Below, in pieces: positions 1 through 9,412 of a DNA stretch of 10,786 bases (position 1 is the stretch's first letter; each line of letters starts with the position of its first letter). The position numbers and the translations under genes are program-made. The stretch covers positions 1 through 10,786 of the forward strand of contig CALETF010000112.1 in the NCBI GenBank assembly GCA_937920005.1, given 5' to 3'. The notes beneath the pieces are model-generated. The model had not been told where the DNA came from. It searched no databases and saw nothing but the letters and a program-made list of their open reading frames with translations. Origin of the DNA: an uncultured Candidatus Altimarinota bacterium. GTDB taxonomy: Bacteria; Patescibacteriota; Gracilibacteria; BD1-5; JAGOOR01.

Positions 1-417
<417 letters not shown>

Positions 418-420
418 ATA

Positions 421-1017
421 AGTCTTTTAGGCTTTGATTATAAGCGTCAGAATGGCACTATCATTCTACATCCTCAGGTAAAAAATATTGGTAACGTTTC
501 TATCGACACCGATGTTTCTGTCGTAACTCGTTATTTCTTTGGCGTCAAATATGCTGAGCAATGATGACAATATCCAGTTCTCCGAGGTGAAGTTTCTGAT
601 TGGAATTTTGATCTGAAAAAACCATTTTGGGGCTGACTCTATCGTTCGAGTTTTTCTGTTTCTTATGATCCCAATCCGGAAGCACAGATCTGAAATAACA
701 CTGATGGTGCGCTTGTGACTCTCGATGGCCCAGCTGTCTGGTTCCTCACATTTCCGACATTGCTTGGCTTTATTGTTGAGCTTATATTTGTAGCTATTCT
801 CGTAGCCCTTGTATTTCTCTATATTGTTGCTCGTCGCCGTGAACAATGGGTTATCAATCATTGGGTCAAATATACTCTGAAGAATCAGACTGATATTACT
901 ACTCTGGCAGCTGAACATGATGTATCATGGAAACTGCTTGCAAAAGTAAATCGTCTCAAACCTCCATACACACTCAAAAAAGGTGATATCATAAGAGTTC
1001 CCCCATCTCATAAATAA
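421..1017 (+). CDS. Membrane protein with Ig-like ectodomain, one TM helix and C-terminal LysM domain (5'-truncated)
   Basis: The reading frame is open from 409 to the TAA at 1015-1017 only if TGA is read as Gly (562, 565, 634, 691; the first two are adjacent and give Gly-Gly). No start codon is seen, because the frame emerges from the rRNA junction, so the N-terminus is missing. About 421-735 encodes a beta-rich region with the pattern of juxtamembrane Ig-like domains (HPQVKNIGNVSIDTDVSVV, later GGLYRSSFSVSY), resembling DUF916 proteins that partner WxL proteins. A membrane helix lies at about 769-828 and is followed by Arg-Arg-Arg (832-840), which predicts that what follows is cytoplasmic. 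About 868-1005 encodes a good LysM match (KYTLKNQTDITTLAAEHDVS then KGDIIRVP). LysM normally binds peptidoglycan, so its predicted cytoplasmic side is odd. Three bases separate it from the next gene, suggesting one operon. The LysM call is firm; the DUF916-like call is tentative. Confidence 0.8.
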
Positions 1018-1020
1018 TCT

Positions 1021-2151
1021 ATGTTTTGGATTTCTGACAGACTCATCAGGAGTAGACATCTGTCTTTCGGTGTCACTCTTTTTATTCTCTCGATTTCTTT
1101 TGTTTCATTCTTTGCAATGGCTCAAGAAGAGGCGAGTAGTTCTCTCGAAGTTTCTGCTCCTGAGGTTCCTCCTGTATCTGAGCAACTTCCTGCAGAGATG
1201 CCCTCTTCTGAAACTTCTCCTGTAGCACAGACCTCTGAAACTGTTTCTGAATCTCAGCCAGTTCCTGAAGAGTCTTCATCTTCAGTTGTGACAGATATTT
1301 CCACATCATCTTTTCAAACTGTTTCTGAATCAGGATGAGATTCTCCAGAGACTTCATCTTCGGATGCAAATGTTTCTGAATCAGGATGAGATTCTCCGGA
1401 AACCTCGTCTTCTGAAATAACCCTTATTGATACTGGAGATGATATTATTTCGACTATGGAAGGTGAGATAACTCCTGAGGCGGAGGAGATTATAACTCTT
1501 TTTTCTAATAACGATGTTTTCGTGGAAATAGAAGTTATCTTCACTGAACTAGAAGACGAAGCAGAACAGGAAATACAAAATGAGCCTACTTTGGCAGATA
1601 ATACAGATGAAGATCCAAATGTTGATCTTATTGATCCATCTATTGTTCCTGATCCTCCAGGTCCCTTATTTGATCCTCCAATAGAATTACCACCAGAAGA
1701 TAATTCTCCAGTCCTTGAATCTCAGGGCGAAACTCAGTCGACTGTTGCCCTTCTGGAATCTCTTTTAGAGACAGCAGATCTCACTGTTCGTACCTATACA
1801 AAAGAAATTTTATTAGACCCTGAGGCAACTCATACATGTAGGGCAGATATATTTCGAGCTGACTTGCAAAATCAGGAATCTGCTCGTGCTCGAGTAACTC
1901 TTTTTCAGAACAAGAAAAAAAGTTTACCTTCATTTTTGGAAATTGGAGCACTCCCTGCAGGACTAAACGTGGTTTTTAAGAAAAACAAAGAGTATACCTA
2001 TGTTCCTGGTTCTCGAGAAACGGTTATAGAATTTGATATAGCTCGACAGTTAGGAGCTTGGGAAGGGGATTTCACTATCCCAATTATTTATACTCTCCAG
2101 GGCGACACCTCTTCTTCTGTTGTTTGTCAGATTAATATTATAAATGATTAA
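1021..2151 (+). CDS. Secreted Ser/Glu/Pro-rich protein with C-terminal beta-domain
   Basis: I do not recognise a family. With TGA=Gly at 1336 and 1387 the two standard-code pieces join into one 376-aa protein ending in TAA. The start at 1021 follows the previous stop by three bases, and the protein begins with basic residues and a hydrophobic segment ending in FFAMAQEE, a plausible signal peptide cut after about residue 35. Residues about 36-250 are low-complexity and acidic (Ser, Glu, Pro, Thr), including two near-identical 17-residue repeats (VSESGGDSPETSSS...) and a Pro/Asp-rich stretch, probably an extended stalk. Residues about 258-376 form a beta-strand-rich domain with two cysteines (TCRAD and VVCQIN) that could pair, like an Ig-like fold. 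No C-terminal membrane helix or sortase motif is visible, so it is probably secreted and held by another factor. No Shine-Dalgarno sequence precedes it. A role as a surface stalk protein working with its neighbours is inference. Confidence 0.8.
1321..1410 (+). repeat. Short in-frame tandem repeat, period 51 bp
   Basis: Two adjacent copies (1321-1371 and 1372-1410, the second shorter before divergence) both begin GTTTCTGAATCAGGATGAGA and encode VSESGGDSPETSSS. Each contains an in-frame TGA after GGA, giving Gly-Gly. A more diverged version without TGA lies just upstream (about 1243-1290, VSESQPVPEESSSS). The repeats sit in the stalk-like part of the secreted Ser/Glu/Pro-rich protein, where copy number may vary. 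Confidence 0.8.
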
Positions 2152-2153
2152 AT

Positions 2154-3131
2154 ATGATTAATTCTAAAATATCCTTTTTTAGTTTTAAAAATAAAAACAC
2201 TCTTTGGTTCCTTCTTATTTTGTGAACTAATATTATTACATTCTCATGAGCTTATTTTGTATTTCAGGGTATAAATTTGGATTCTTTTCGAAATAAATAT
2301 CCGCTCTTAGATCCTATGCGATTTTTTGCTCAGTCACGCGATCTCTTAACGACTGTTCAGCCTGTACGTGAAGAGCTGAATCAGATTTTTGAAGAACAAG
2401 GATTGTCTTATACATCGCTTTATTTTGAATATCTTAATACCGGGGCAAATATATCTGTTAATCAGGATGTTCGTATTTTACCAGCTTCGCTGATCAAAGT
2501 GCCTCTTGCTATGGCAGTCATGAAAAAGGTAGAAAAAGGAGATTGGAAGCTCTATAATCAGCTTATGCTCACGAAGGAAGACAGAGACAATGAATGGGGA
2601 GATGTGTATAAATATCCTATCTGAACACCAATTGCTATTCAGACTTTACTCGAAGAAATGCTTCTTAATTCTGATAATACTGCTTACAGGATACTTTATC
2701 GAAATCTTTCTATGGATGAAGTTAAAGATGTTTTTGTGGCTTTGGGCTTGGAAGATTTTTTCGATCAAGAATGAAAAATTACTGCTAAAGAATATACTCG
2801 TTTGCTTCGTTCCCTCTATACAGCGAACTATATTAATACAGAACATTCTCAATTTATTTTGCAAATTCTTTCTAAAACTAAATATGATGATTACCTGTGA
2901 CAAGGTATTCCTGACGATATTATTTTTGCTCATAAAATTGGGGAAAATAATTCTAAAACTGTCATTCTCGATGCAGGTATAGTGTATATCTGAGATAGAG
3001 TTTATCTTATTTCTATGTCTACTGATTATGAAAAAGAATGAATTTCAAGAGAAAAAGCTTTAGAACTGTTTTGAACTGTTTCGAAAATAATTTATACCTT
3101 TATTTCTTCTGCTAAAAATGATTCACTGTAA
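2154..3131 (+). CDS. Membrane-anchored class A beta-lactamase-like serine hydrolase
   Basis: With TGA=Gly at eight sites (2223, 2247, 2622, 2772, 2898, 2991, 3039, 3072) this gives a 325-aa protein ending in TAA. A hydrophobic N-terminal segment (residues about 16-40) acts as signal anchor. The penicillin-recognising motifs are present in order: SxxK as S112-L-I-K115 in PASLIKVP, S173-D-N175 in LLNSDNTAY, and HK261-IG in place of KTG. The TGA at 2622 falls where this family usually has Gly before the helix leading to SDN. These motifs place it with the beta-lactamase2/serine hydrolase group (PF13354-like). I see no clear omega-loop ExxxN glutamate as in true class A beta-lactamases, so deacylation of beta-lactams is doubtful; a role in peptidoglycan trimming or transpeptidation outside the membrane is possible but inferred. 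The start is two bases after the previous stop, and the 3' end overlaps the next gene by 14 bases, indicating translational coupling. Confidence 0.9.
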
Positions 3132-6100
3132 ACATCTGCTCAGAACTGTTTTTGTTTACTACTCTATTCTTTGCGTTGGCTTGGGAGGGGTTCCTTTTGA
3201 ATGATTTTTTGAACAAATGAGAGAGGGGAATATCGTGGATGTTTTGTACCATGCTCAAAAAAATAAGAATGTTATTGATGTTGCGCGAGATTTGATAGAA
3301 CCAAAAATACCCACTACCTATGCTAACGGTGCTACAGATGCCATGATGGTGTATGATACTGTCAATAATGGAGCTTCTACACCAAAATTTCGACTCTGGG
3401 ATGGAAGCTCTTGGGGTACTGAACAATCTGCTAGTGCTTTTGCTGGTTCGGAAATATATAATATACAACTTCGTTATTCTCCAACGCGTGACGAGGCCAT
3501 ATTAGTGGGAATGACGAATACAGGTCAGATACAAGCACAAATCTGGAATGGTACTTCTTGGTCATCTCCTACGACACTATCAACAGTTGGTGATACCGTG
3601 AATAATCCGAATGGAGCATCTATTTATCGATGATTTGATATTGAATATGAACAAACTTCAGGGGATGCTATAGTTGTTGTGGCTGACAATACTGCTGATC
3701 CTGACTATTATGTGTGGAATGGTACAAGCTGGACTGGTCCTACTAATATAGACATTCCGACGACGTGACGACCATTTCAAATAGAGCTAGCTTCTCGGCC
3801 GGGGAGTGATGAGTTAGCTTTTATTGTATTAGATTCTAATTCTGATACTTATGGCATGCGTTGGACGGGGACTGCTTGGAATAATATGACCGTTACGACT
3901 GCTTGGGAAACAACTGCTTCAGTTGCTGGTACGAGGAAAGCAATCGATGTCGCTTTTGAAAAAACTTCTTGAGACATTATGTTTGCTTGGTGATTTGCCA
4001 CTGTTGCTACTGCTCATTTTCGTTATCGTGCTTATTCCTGAGGAGTTTTGGGTGCTGTGACCAATGTCACAAATGCGAATCAGGGGTGAGTGGTGAACTG
4101 GTTAAAATTGGCTCCAAATCCTACTACTGGATCTGATAAGATTATGATAGGACTCCAGGATGCAGGTGCCGATCTCAATACTTTTATTTGGAGTGGTACA
4201 GCCTGGAGCGCTGTTCATACAGAGCATAGTGCTGGTCTCGAAAATGCAGCTGTTGAAATGGATTTTGATATTACTTTTGAGACTCATAGTTCTAATCCAA
4301 ATGATGCCTGGCTGCTCTGGTCTGATGGAGCTACAGTGTCACGAAAACTCTGGGATGGTGGTACATCTACTTGGTGAACAGCAACAACTATGGGCGACGA
4401 CAATGCTGGAGTTGTCCTCAATGCTCATCCAAATAATGGCGCAGTATTGGCTACTGTGTACGAAGATGATACCTCTGCAACTGATGATATACGAGAGGCA
4501 CATTTGACTGGTGGCAGTCAAACGTGGTCTGCTATAGCTCAAATATGGGGCGGCCCTGTTCGTCGTAATCTCGGAGTATTGCGTATGGCGCAGGCAGTTC
4601 AGGCTTATAATAGTTCCAATGAGGCCATGCTTGTCTATGTGACAGAAGATAGCACGACATCTCCTCAATATCGTCGCTGGACTGGTAGCTCTTGGAGTTC
4701 TGCTGCATCTGCTTCTGGTACGAATGGTGAACTCCGGCATATGGTACTCAAAACATCTCCGAAGCGTGATGAAGCTATTTTGGTTACCCTTGGTAATAAT
4801 GGTCGTGTAGAGGCGCAAGTATGGAATGGTACGACAAGTTCGTGGGGCAGTGTAACAACTCTCTGTACGACAGCTGATGTGAATGGTAGTAGAGATTTGC
4901 AATCAATGTATCGATGATTTGATATTGAATATGAACAATCTTCTGGAGATGCTATTGTTGTCTGTAGTGATGGTACTGCTGATCCAAATTATTATGTTTG
5001 GAATGGAAGTAGTTGGTCAGGGCCCACTGATATAAATATTGCTAACACTGGTATTACAAATTATATTGAACTAGCATCTAAACCCGGTTCAGATGAACTT
5101 GCAATGATATTGTTAGATGCCAATGTGGATGTCTACGGTATGCGTTGGACGGGGAGTGCGTGGGATAATATGGGTACAGCTGCTGTGTGGGATGCGACAG
5201 GATCGATAGCAACTAAAAAATCAATCGATGTCGCTTTTGAAAAAACTTCTTGAGATATCATGTTTGCTTGGTGATTTGCGACGGCTGCCACTGCTCATTT
5301 TCGTTACCGTACCTATTCCGGTACGACTCTTGGTGCTGTAACAAATGTAACGAATGCAAATAATGGTTGAGTCGTTCATTGGCTTGAATTAGCCAGTAAT
5401 CCCACTAACGCTTCTGATCAAATCATGATTGGATTGGTTGATGCTGGTTCTGATCTCAATACTTTTATTTGGAGTGGTACAGCCTGGAGCGCTGTTCATA
5501 CAGAGCATAGTGCCACGGTGGAAAGTATTACAAATCAAGTGTTTGATATAGCCTTTGAAACACATAGTTCAAATCCGAATGATGCATGGTTGACCTGGGG
5601 TGACGGTGCAACTGTGTCTCGAAAACTCTGGGATGGTGGTACGTCCACCTGGGGTGCCGCGACGACTCAAGGTGATGATACTGATTATGTACAGCTCAAT
5701 GCTCAGCCAAATAGTGGCGCATTTTTTATGAATGCCTATGAAAGCTCAGCTTCTGTGTCTATGGATATAACGGAGAATCGTCTCACATCTGGTTCACAGA
5801 CTTGGGGCACTGCTTCAGCAGTATATAGTGGCCCTACCATGCGAACTGGTTTATCTTTTATCAAAGTAGCACTTGCGCCTGAAAATTATATATCACCAAC
5901 GTATACTCAACAGGCATATAGGTTTTTTAATAATGCAAATTCTACTGATGTGTGAAGTGCTTTGGCGGCCCAGGATACTGCTGCTGTTTTGTCTTCTGCT
6001 TGAGCAGCATTCCGCCTGAGATCGTTGCTTCGAGTTGATACAAATACTATTCTTGCCAACGCACAAAATTTTAAGCTCCAATTTGCTCAAAAGTCTGGAA

Positions 6101-6984
6101 CCTGTGATACAGCATTTTCTGGTGAAACCTATGCTGATGTTACCTCCTCAACAGTGATTGCTTATAATGATAATGCTACTCCCGCTGATGGAGCTGCTCT
6201 CACAGCGAATGCAAATGATCCAACGGATGGATGAAGAACTATAGTGAATCAAGACTATGAAGAAGGAAATGATTTTACCAATACAGAAGCGACCATCGCG
6301 AGCGGACAGGATGGAAAATGGGATTTTTCTCTCAAAGACAATGGAGCACTGTCTAACACTGATTATTGTTTTCGTGTAGTAAAATCTGATGGAAACATTC
6401 TCAATACTTATTCAGTTATACCTCAGATAACTACTGCTGCTGGATGATCAGTGAGTGTTGATATTGTGGATAGTGGTGGCACTCCTGTTGGTAGTCCATC
6501 TTTTGTTATGAATAGTGTTATTGTGACGATAGGACATCAATCAGCTACAGGTGTTTTTAGTGATGCAAATAAAAAAATACGTGTAACGAATAATAGTGGC
6601 AATGCTCAATGGACCCTTACTCTTGCTGCTGATGCTGGTACAACTGCTTTTTGGGATGGTACGACGACAGATTATGATTTCAATGATCCAACCGCCAATG
6701 CTGGTGATGGAGGTGATGCTGATAGTTTTGGTGGTCGCATGAGTCTTAATCCCAGTGTTGGCACGCTCGGCGGCACTTGTACTGCTACTGGTATTACCAA
6801 GTGATCTTCGTCTTCTTTTTCTGAATGAGTAACTAATTCTATTACGCTGCTTACTGCGGGAGCATGAGCTGACACGCAGTGCTACTGGGACTTTACTGGT
6901 ATTGATATATCTCAAACAATTCCTGGAGAAAAACCAACGGGCTCTTATTCGATTAATATGACATTAACAGCAACTGCTATCTAA
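3118..6984 (+). CDS. Giant surface protein: two tandem 8-bladed propeller-like units plus WxL-like C-terminal domain
   Basis: One continuous 1288-aa frame appears when 19 TGA codons are read as Gly; the standard code would give more than ten fragments. The chosen ATG overlaps the hydrolase gene and gives a hydrophobic signal-like N-terminus (LLRTVFVYYSILCVGLGG); ATG 3217 is an alternative but lacks it. Residues about 70-925 hold sixteen repeats of about 53 aa, most with a W-x-G-x-x-W hairpin (Trp 94, 143, 200, 249, 358, 412; the fifth and eighth blades are degenerate), arranged as two copies of an eight-repeat unit of 427-428 aa. This is the pattern of beta-propellers. Residues about 926-1109 form a Cys-containing linker domain (SPTYTQQAYRFF... 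CFRVVKSDG) that I recall from other candidate-phyla surface proteins, unverified. Residues about 1111-1288 are homologous to the next gene and carry a WTL motif (6610-6618) like WxL wall-binding domains. Probable role: secreted adhesin held to the wall by its C-terminus (inference). Confidence 0.9.
3325..4608 (+). repeat. Propeller unit, copy 1 (1284 bp)
   Basis: First copy of a long in-frame tandem duplication within the giant surface-protein gene. It encodes eight WxGxxW-type repeats and aligns with 4609-5889 at an offset of 1281-1284 bases, with only single-codon indels. The closest stretch is 62 identical bases at 4171-4232 versus 5452-5513. Several TGA codons here (3766, 4039, 4375) face GGT in the second copy. 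Confidence 0.9.
4609..5889 (+). repeat. Propeller unit, copy 2 (1281 bp)
   Basis: Second copy of the duplication, encoding another eight repeats in the same order (Trp motifs at 4678, then WNGTTSSW, WNGSSW, WTGSAW, YSGTTLGA, WSGTAW, WDGGTSTW, GGSQTW-like). Similarity to copy 1 is uneven: some blades are nearly identical in DNA, others strongly diverged, which suggests patchwork gene conversion after an older duplication. Confidence 0.9.
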
Positions 6985-7018
6985 TTTTCATACATTTCGA
7001 GATAGTTTGATAAAATAT

Positions 7019-7047
7019 TTGACATCAAAATAAAAATATGATTCAAT
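7019..7047 (+). promoter_or_regulatory. Candidate sigma-70-type promoter for the small WxL-like gene
   Basis: A perfect -35 box TTGACA (7019-7024) is followed after 17 bases by TTCAAT (7042-7047), four of six matches to TATAAT. It lies in the 112-base AT-rich gap between the giant gene and the small secreted gene, which has its own terminator, so an independent promoter is expected. A start near 7054 would leave a leader of about 43 bases without a Shine-Dalgarno sequence. The -10 box is weak. Confidence 0.45.
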
Positions 7048-7096
7048 GTGATTATGTAGGGAATATATCCCACAAAAATCCTAACATTCATAGTAT

Positions 7097-7798
7097 ATGA
7101 ATACATCTTCACTCTCATCATTTCTTCTTCGTAAGATGAATATAGCGACAGCAGGTATGATTCTCGGAGTCATGACTCTCAGTACTGTTGCTGGTGTGTA
7201 TGCTGCTGCTACATCAAATTTTACACTTACAGTCAACCCAGGTACTCTTTCGGTTGATATCGTTGATTCAAGTTATGTGACTGTTGGAAGTCCGTCTGTT
7301 GCTCTTGGTGCAGTGACTGCTGGTTTTGGTTGTCAGTCTGCTACCGGTACATTTGGTACTGCATCTCAAGTTATATATATAAAAAATCCTGACGCGGCTG
7401 ATAATGGTTGGTCAGTCAGTCTTGCTGGTTCTGCTACGACAGCTGTGTGGGATAGTGCAGGAACCGATATCGACTTCAATGATGCGGGAGGTTCTGGTTG
7501 TACTGATGGTGTTGATGCTGACTCTCTTGCAGGTCAGATGACCGTTGATCCATCGGTTGGTACTCTTGCAACGGGTCAATGTGCTTCCTGTGGTACATCT
7601 AATATTACTAAAGGATCTTCTTCTGCTTTTGTTCAGGGTACAACGGATAGTATTACTGTTCTTACTGGTGCTGCTGGTTCTGATGATTTTGGCGACTGGA
7701 AGCTCACAGGTGTGTCAATTTCTCAGACAGTTCCCTCTGAACAAGGTGCTGCAAATGACTATGATATCAACATGACACTTTCTATTGTTGCGAGTTAA
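7097..7798 (+). CDS. Small secreted WxL-like surface protein
   Basis: This 233-aa protein starts at ATG 7097 with a classical signal peptide: basic residues (LLRKMN), a hydrophobic core and VYAAA before the mature part at about residue 37. Unlike its neighbours it contains no in-frame TGA. The mature part (TLSVDIVDS to the end INMTLSIVAS) is homologous over its full length to the last 178 residues of the giant surface protein, sharing SVDIVDS, VGSPS, QSATG, DFND, DADS, VDPSVGTL and ISQT. A W-K-L motif lies at 7697-7705 and a WSVSL variant earlier, reminiscent of WxL domains that bind Gram-positive peptidoglycan; the family assignment is by pattern, not search. Cysteines (QCASCG and others) may form disulfides. 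With its own promoter candidate and a strong intrinsic terminator it is probably an abundantly made single-gene unit, perhaps a wall-coating or structural surface protein (inference). Confidence 0.9.
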   Translation: MNTSSLSSFLLRKMNIATAGMILGVMTLSTVAGVYAAATSNFTLTVNPGTLSVDIVDSSYVTVGSPSVALGAVTAGFGCQSATGTFGTASQVIYIKNPDAADNGWSVSLAGSATTAVWDSAGTDIDFNDAGGSGCTDGVDADSLAGQMTVDPSVGTLATGQCASCGTSNITKGSSSAFVQGTTDSITVLTGAAGSDDFGDWKLTGVSISQTVPSEQGAANDYDINMTLSIVAS

Positions 7799-7816
7799 GA
7801 TTGTACTTCATATATT

Positions 7817-7839
7817 TCCCCGTTTTTCGGGGATTTTTT
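7817..7839 (+). terminator. Rho-independent terminator
   Basis: A six-base stem TCCCCG/CGGGGA (7817-7822 with 7828-7833) encloses a TTTTT loop and is followed by six T residues (7834-7839). It lies 18 bases after the stop of the small WxL-like gene and ends that transcript before the next operon. Confidence 0.9.
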
Positions 7840-7850
7840 ATGTCTAAAAA

Positions 7851-7879
7851 TTGCTTTGCTACCCTGGATGTGGTATTCT
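7851..7879 (+). promoter_or_regulatory. Candidate promoter giving a near-leaderless transcript
   Basis: TTGCTT (7851-7856) and TATTCT (7874-7879), spaced by 17 bases and with TG upstream of the -10 box, lie just after the terminator. The ATG at 7886 is only six bases beyond the -10 box, so transcription would begin at or next to the start codon. This fits the lack of a Shine-Dalgarno sequence here, but the boxes are only partial matches. Confidence 0.4.
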
Positions 7880-7885
7880 TTGAAT

Positions 7886-9400
7886 ATGAGAGATATTGTT
7901 CAAATACTCAGAAAAGCATGGTTTGTACTGCTTATCATGTCTTTTTCTGTATTCCATGTCTCAGCACAGAGTGCTCTTCGTTTTATTCTTCCTATTGTCT
8001 CAGAAGCTTGTTTTAATGGTATCGATGATGATAGGGATGGTCTGATTGATTATCCTGCAGATACTGATTGTGAAAATGAAAATGATCAATCGGAACATCA
8101 TCTGACAGCGACTTGTTCAGTTTCTTCTACCAATATAACATTGGGTCAAAGTGTTACTTGGGCTGTTATTCCTGCGGGGTGAAGTACGACATATGCATAC
8201 GTATGGTCTGGTTCCGAATTAAATAGTACAACTGCATCTGCATCAGTTACGTATACAGCTGTTTGATCTAAAAATGCTTCTGTAACTGTTACTTCTGGTG
8301 TTGATTCTATTACTATTGATTGTCCAGATACTGTGACTGTTTCTTCTTCTACTCCTGCGCCAGAAGAAAATACTTCTAGCGGAGGTTGATCTGGTAACTA
8401 TTGAGTATCTCTTACCCAATCAGAGTCAATCCTAGAGCCAGTAAGATTTATTGATACCCCTGATGATACTAGCACTCTTGTGAAACTTAACTCTGCTCCA
8501 GAAAATGAACAAAATACTGTTCCAAAACCAAATGTTCCAAAACCTGCACCACAAAGAGTTAAAATAAAAACTCATGTTCGATTAACACTTCGTCCAGATC
8601 GTGGCATATCTCTTACAGATGAACCAGTTCCTGTCCCTCCTCGAGCTGATAATATGCCATTATTTGATGTTATTTCTGAACTCAGTGGTATTAGTATGAC
8701 TGTTGCCAATGGATGATTGATTGGTAAGGTAGCCCCATGAGAACTTCTCCCTGTTTCTGTCAAATTATTGAACGTGAGTGGAACGAGAAGACTCGATGTA
8801 CAGGTGTATTATTCTGTTCTTTCAGGTAGTGGTGAGTCTGTTTATTCGAGTAGCGAGACTGTTGATGTTGAGACGACAGCGAGTTATGTCAAAATGGTAC
8901 AGATTCCGTATTATCTCATTCCTGGTGTTTATAGTGTCAGGGTAGCTATCAAATATGATGGTCAAACTGTTCCTGCTACATCACACTTTCCATTTACTAT
9001 TGAGACGAAAATAGGAGGCATATTTAAAACAACATTGATTCTCTATGCTGTCTTATCTATTGTTGCAGGTCTTTTGATTGCCACTTCTCTTATTTTCTTG
9101 AGGAGAAAATACGATCAGCGTTCTCGCTTATCACCGATAGAGTACTCAAATATACCCAATAATATGCGTACTTTTTATGAAATTATCAGTGATACTATTA
9201 TGGACATGAGACAGCGAGTTGGTGACCAGGCTATTATTATTGCAAATAGTGTTGACGGACTTAAAATTGACCCAGAATCTGGCAAAGTTCTTTCTCTTTC
9301 TGGAAACCCTTCAAAAATTATTGCAGAACTCGTTTCAAAGTATGAACTTGAGCTTGGTAAAAAAGTTTCATTTTTATTCCGTCACCCATCTAAAAAATAA
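7886..9400 (+). CDS. Surface-exposed single-pass membrane protein with calcium-loop motif, Ig-like domains and cytoplasmic tail
   Basis: Six TGA codons read as Gly (8180, 8264, 8387, 8402, 8714, 8738) yield a 504-aa protein. ATG 7886 is chosen because it gives a compact signal peptide (MRDIVQILRKAWFVLL... ending VSAQS); ATG 7868 and TTG 7856 are in frame upstream. After cleavage comes a Cys-bounded DxDxDG-type motif (residues 42-62, NGIDDDRDGLIDYPADTDC), a likely calcium-binding loop seen in many candidate-phyla surface proteins. Residues about 72-155 look like an Ig/PKD domain with two Cys, followed by a Ser/Gly then Pro-rich linker (about 155-250). Residues about 265-375 form a second beta-domain beside the membrane, resembling the DUF916 partner proteins of WxL systems. 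A membrane helix spans about 382-405, followed by RRKYDQR and a cytoplasmic tail of about 95 aa (MRTFYEI... GNPSKIIAELVSKYE). It lies 12 bases from a receiver-domain gene, so the tail might link outside sensing to signalling (inference). Confidence 0.85.
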
Positions 9401-9412
9401 TTTTTCTACTTT

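Noticed and set aside
466..918. 150-aa minus-strand open frame
   Set aside because: It lies opposite the LysM membrane-protein gene, has no recognisable domain, and the plus frame has clear helix and LysM motifs.
4339..4902. 187-aa minus-strand open frame
   Set aside because: It is antisense to the propeller repeats; its Ser/Thr/Arg-rich, domain-free sequence is typical of a shadow of repetitive coding DNA.
3118..6984. Decayed pseudogenes or several small separate genes
   Set aside because: All breaks are TGA, all in one frame, and motifs continue across each one; no frameshifts or TAA/TAG occur inside.
7060..7072. GGGA...TCCC small inverted repeat before the small WxL-like gene
   Set aside because: Only a four-base stem in AT-rich sequence; not convincing as an operator or terminator.
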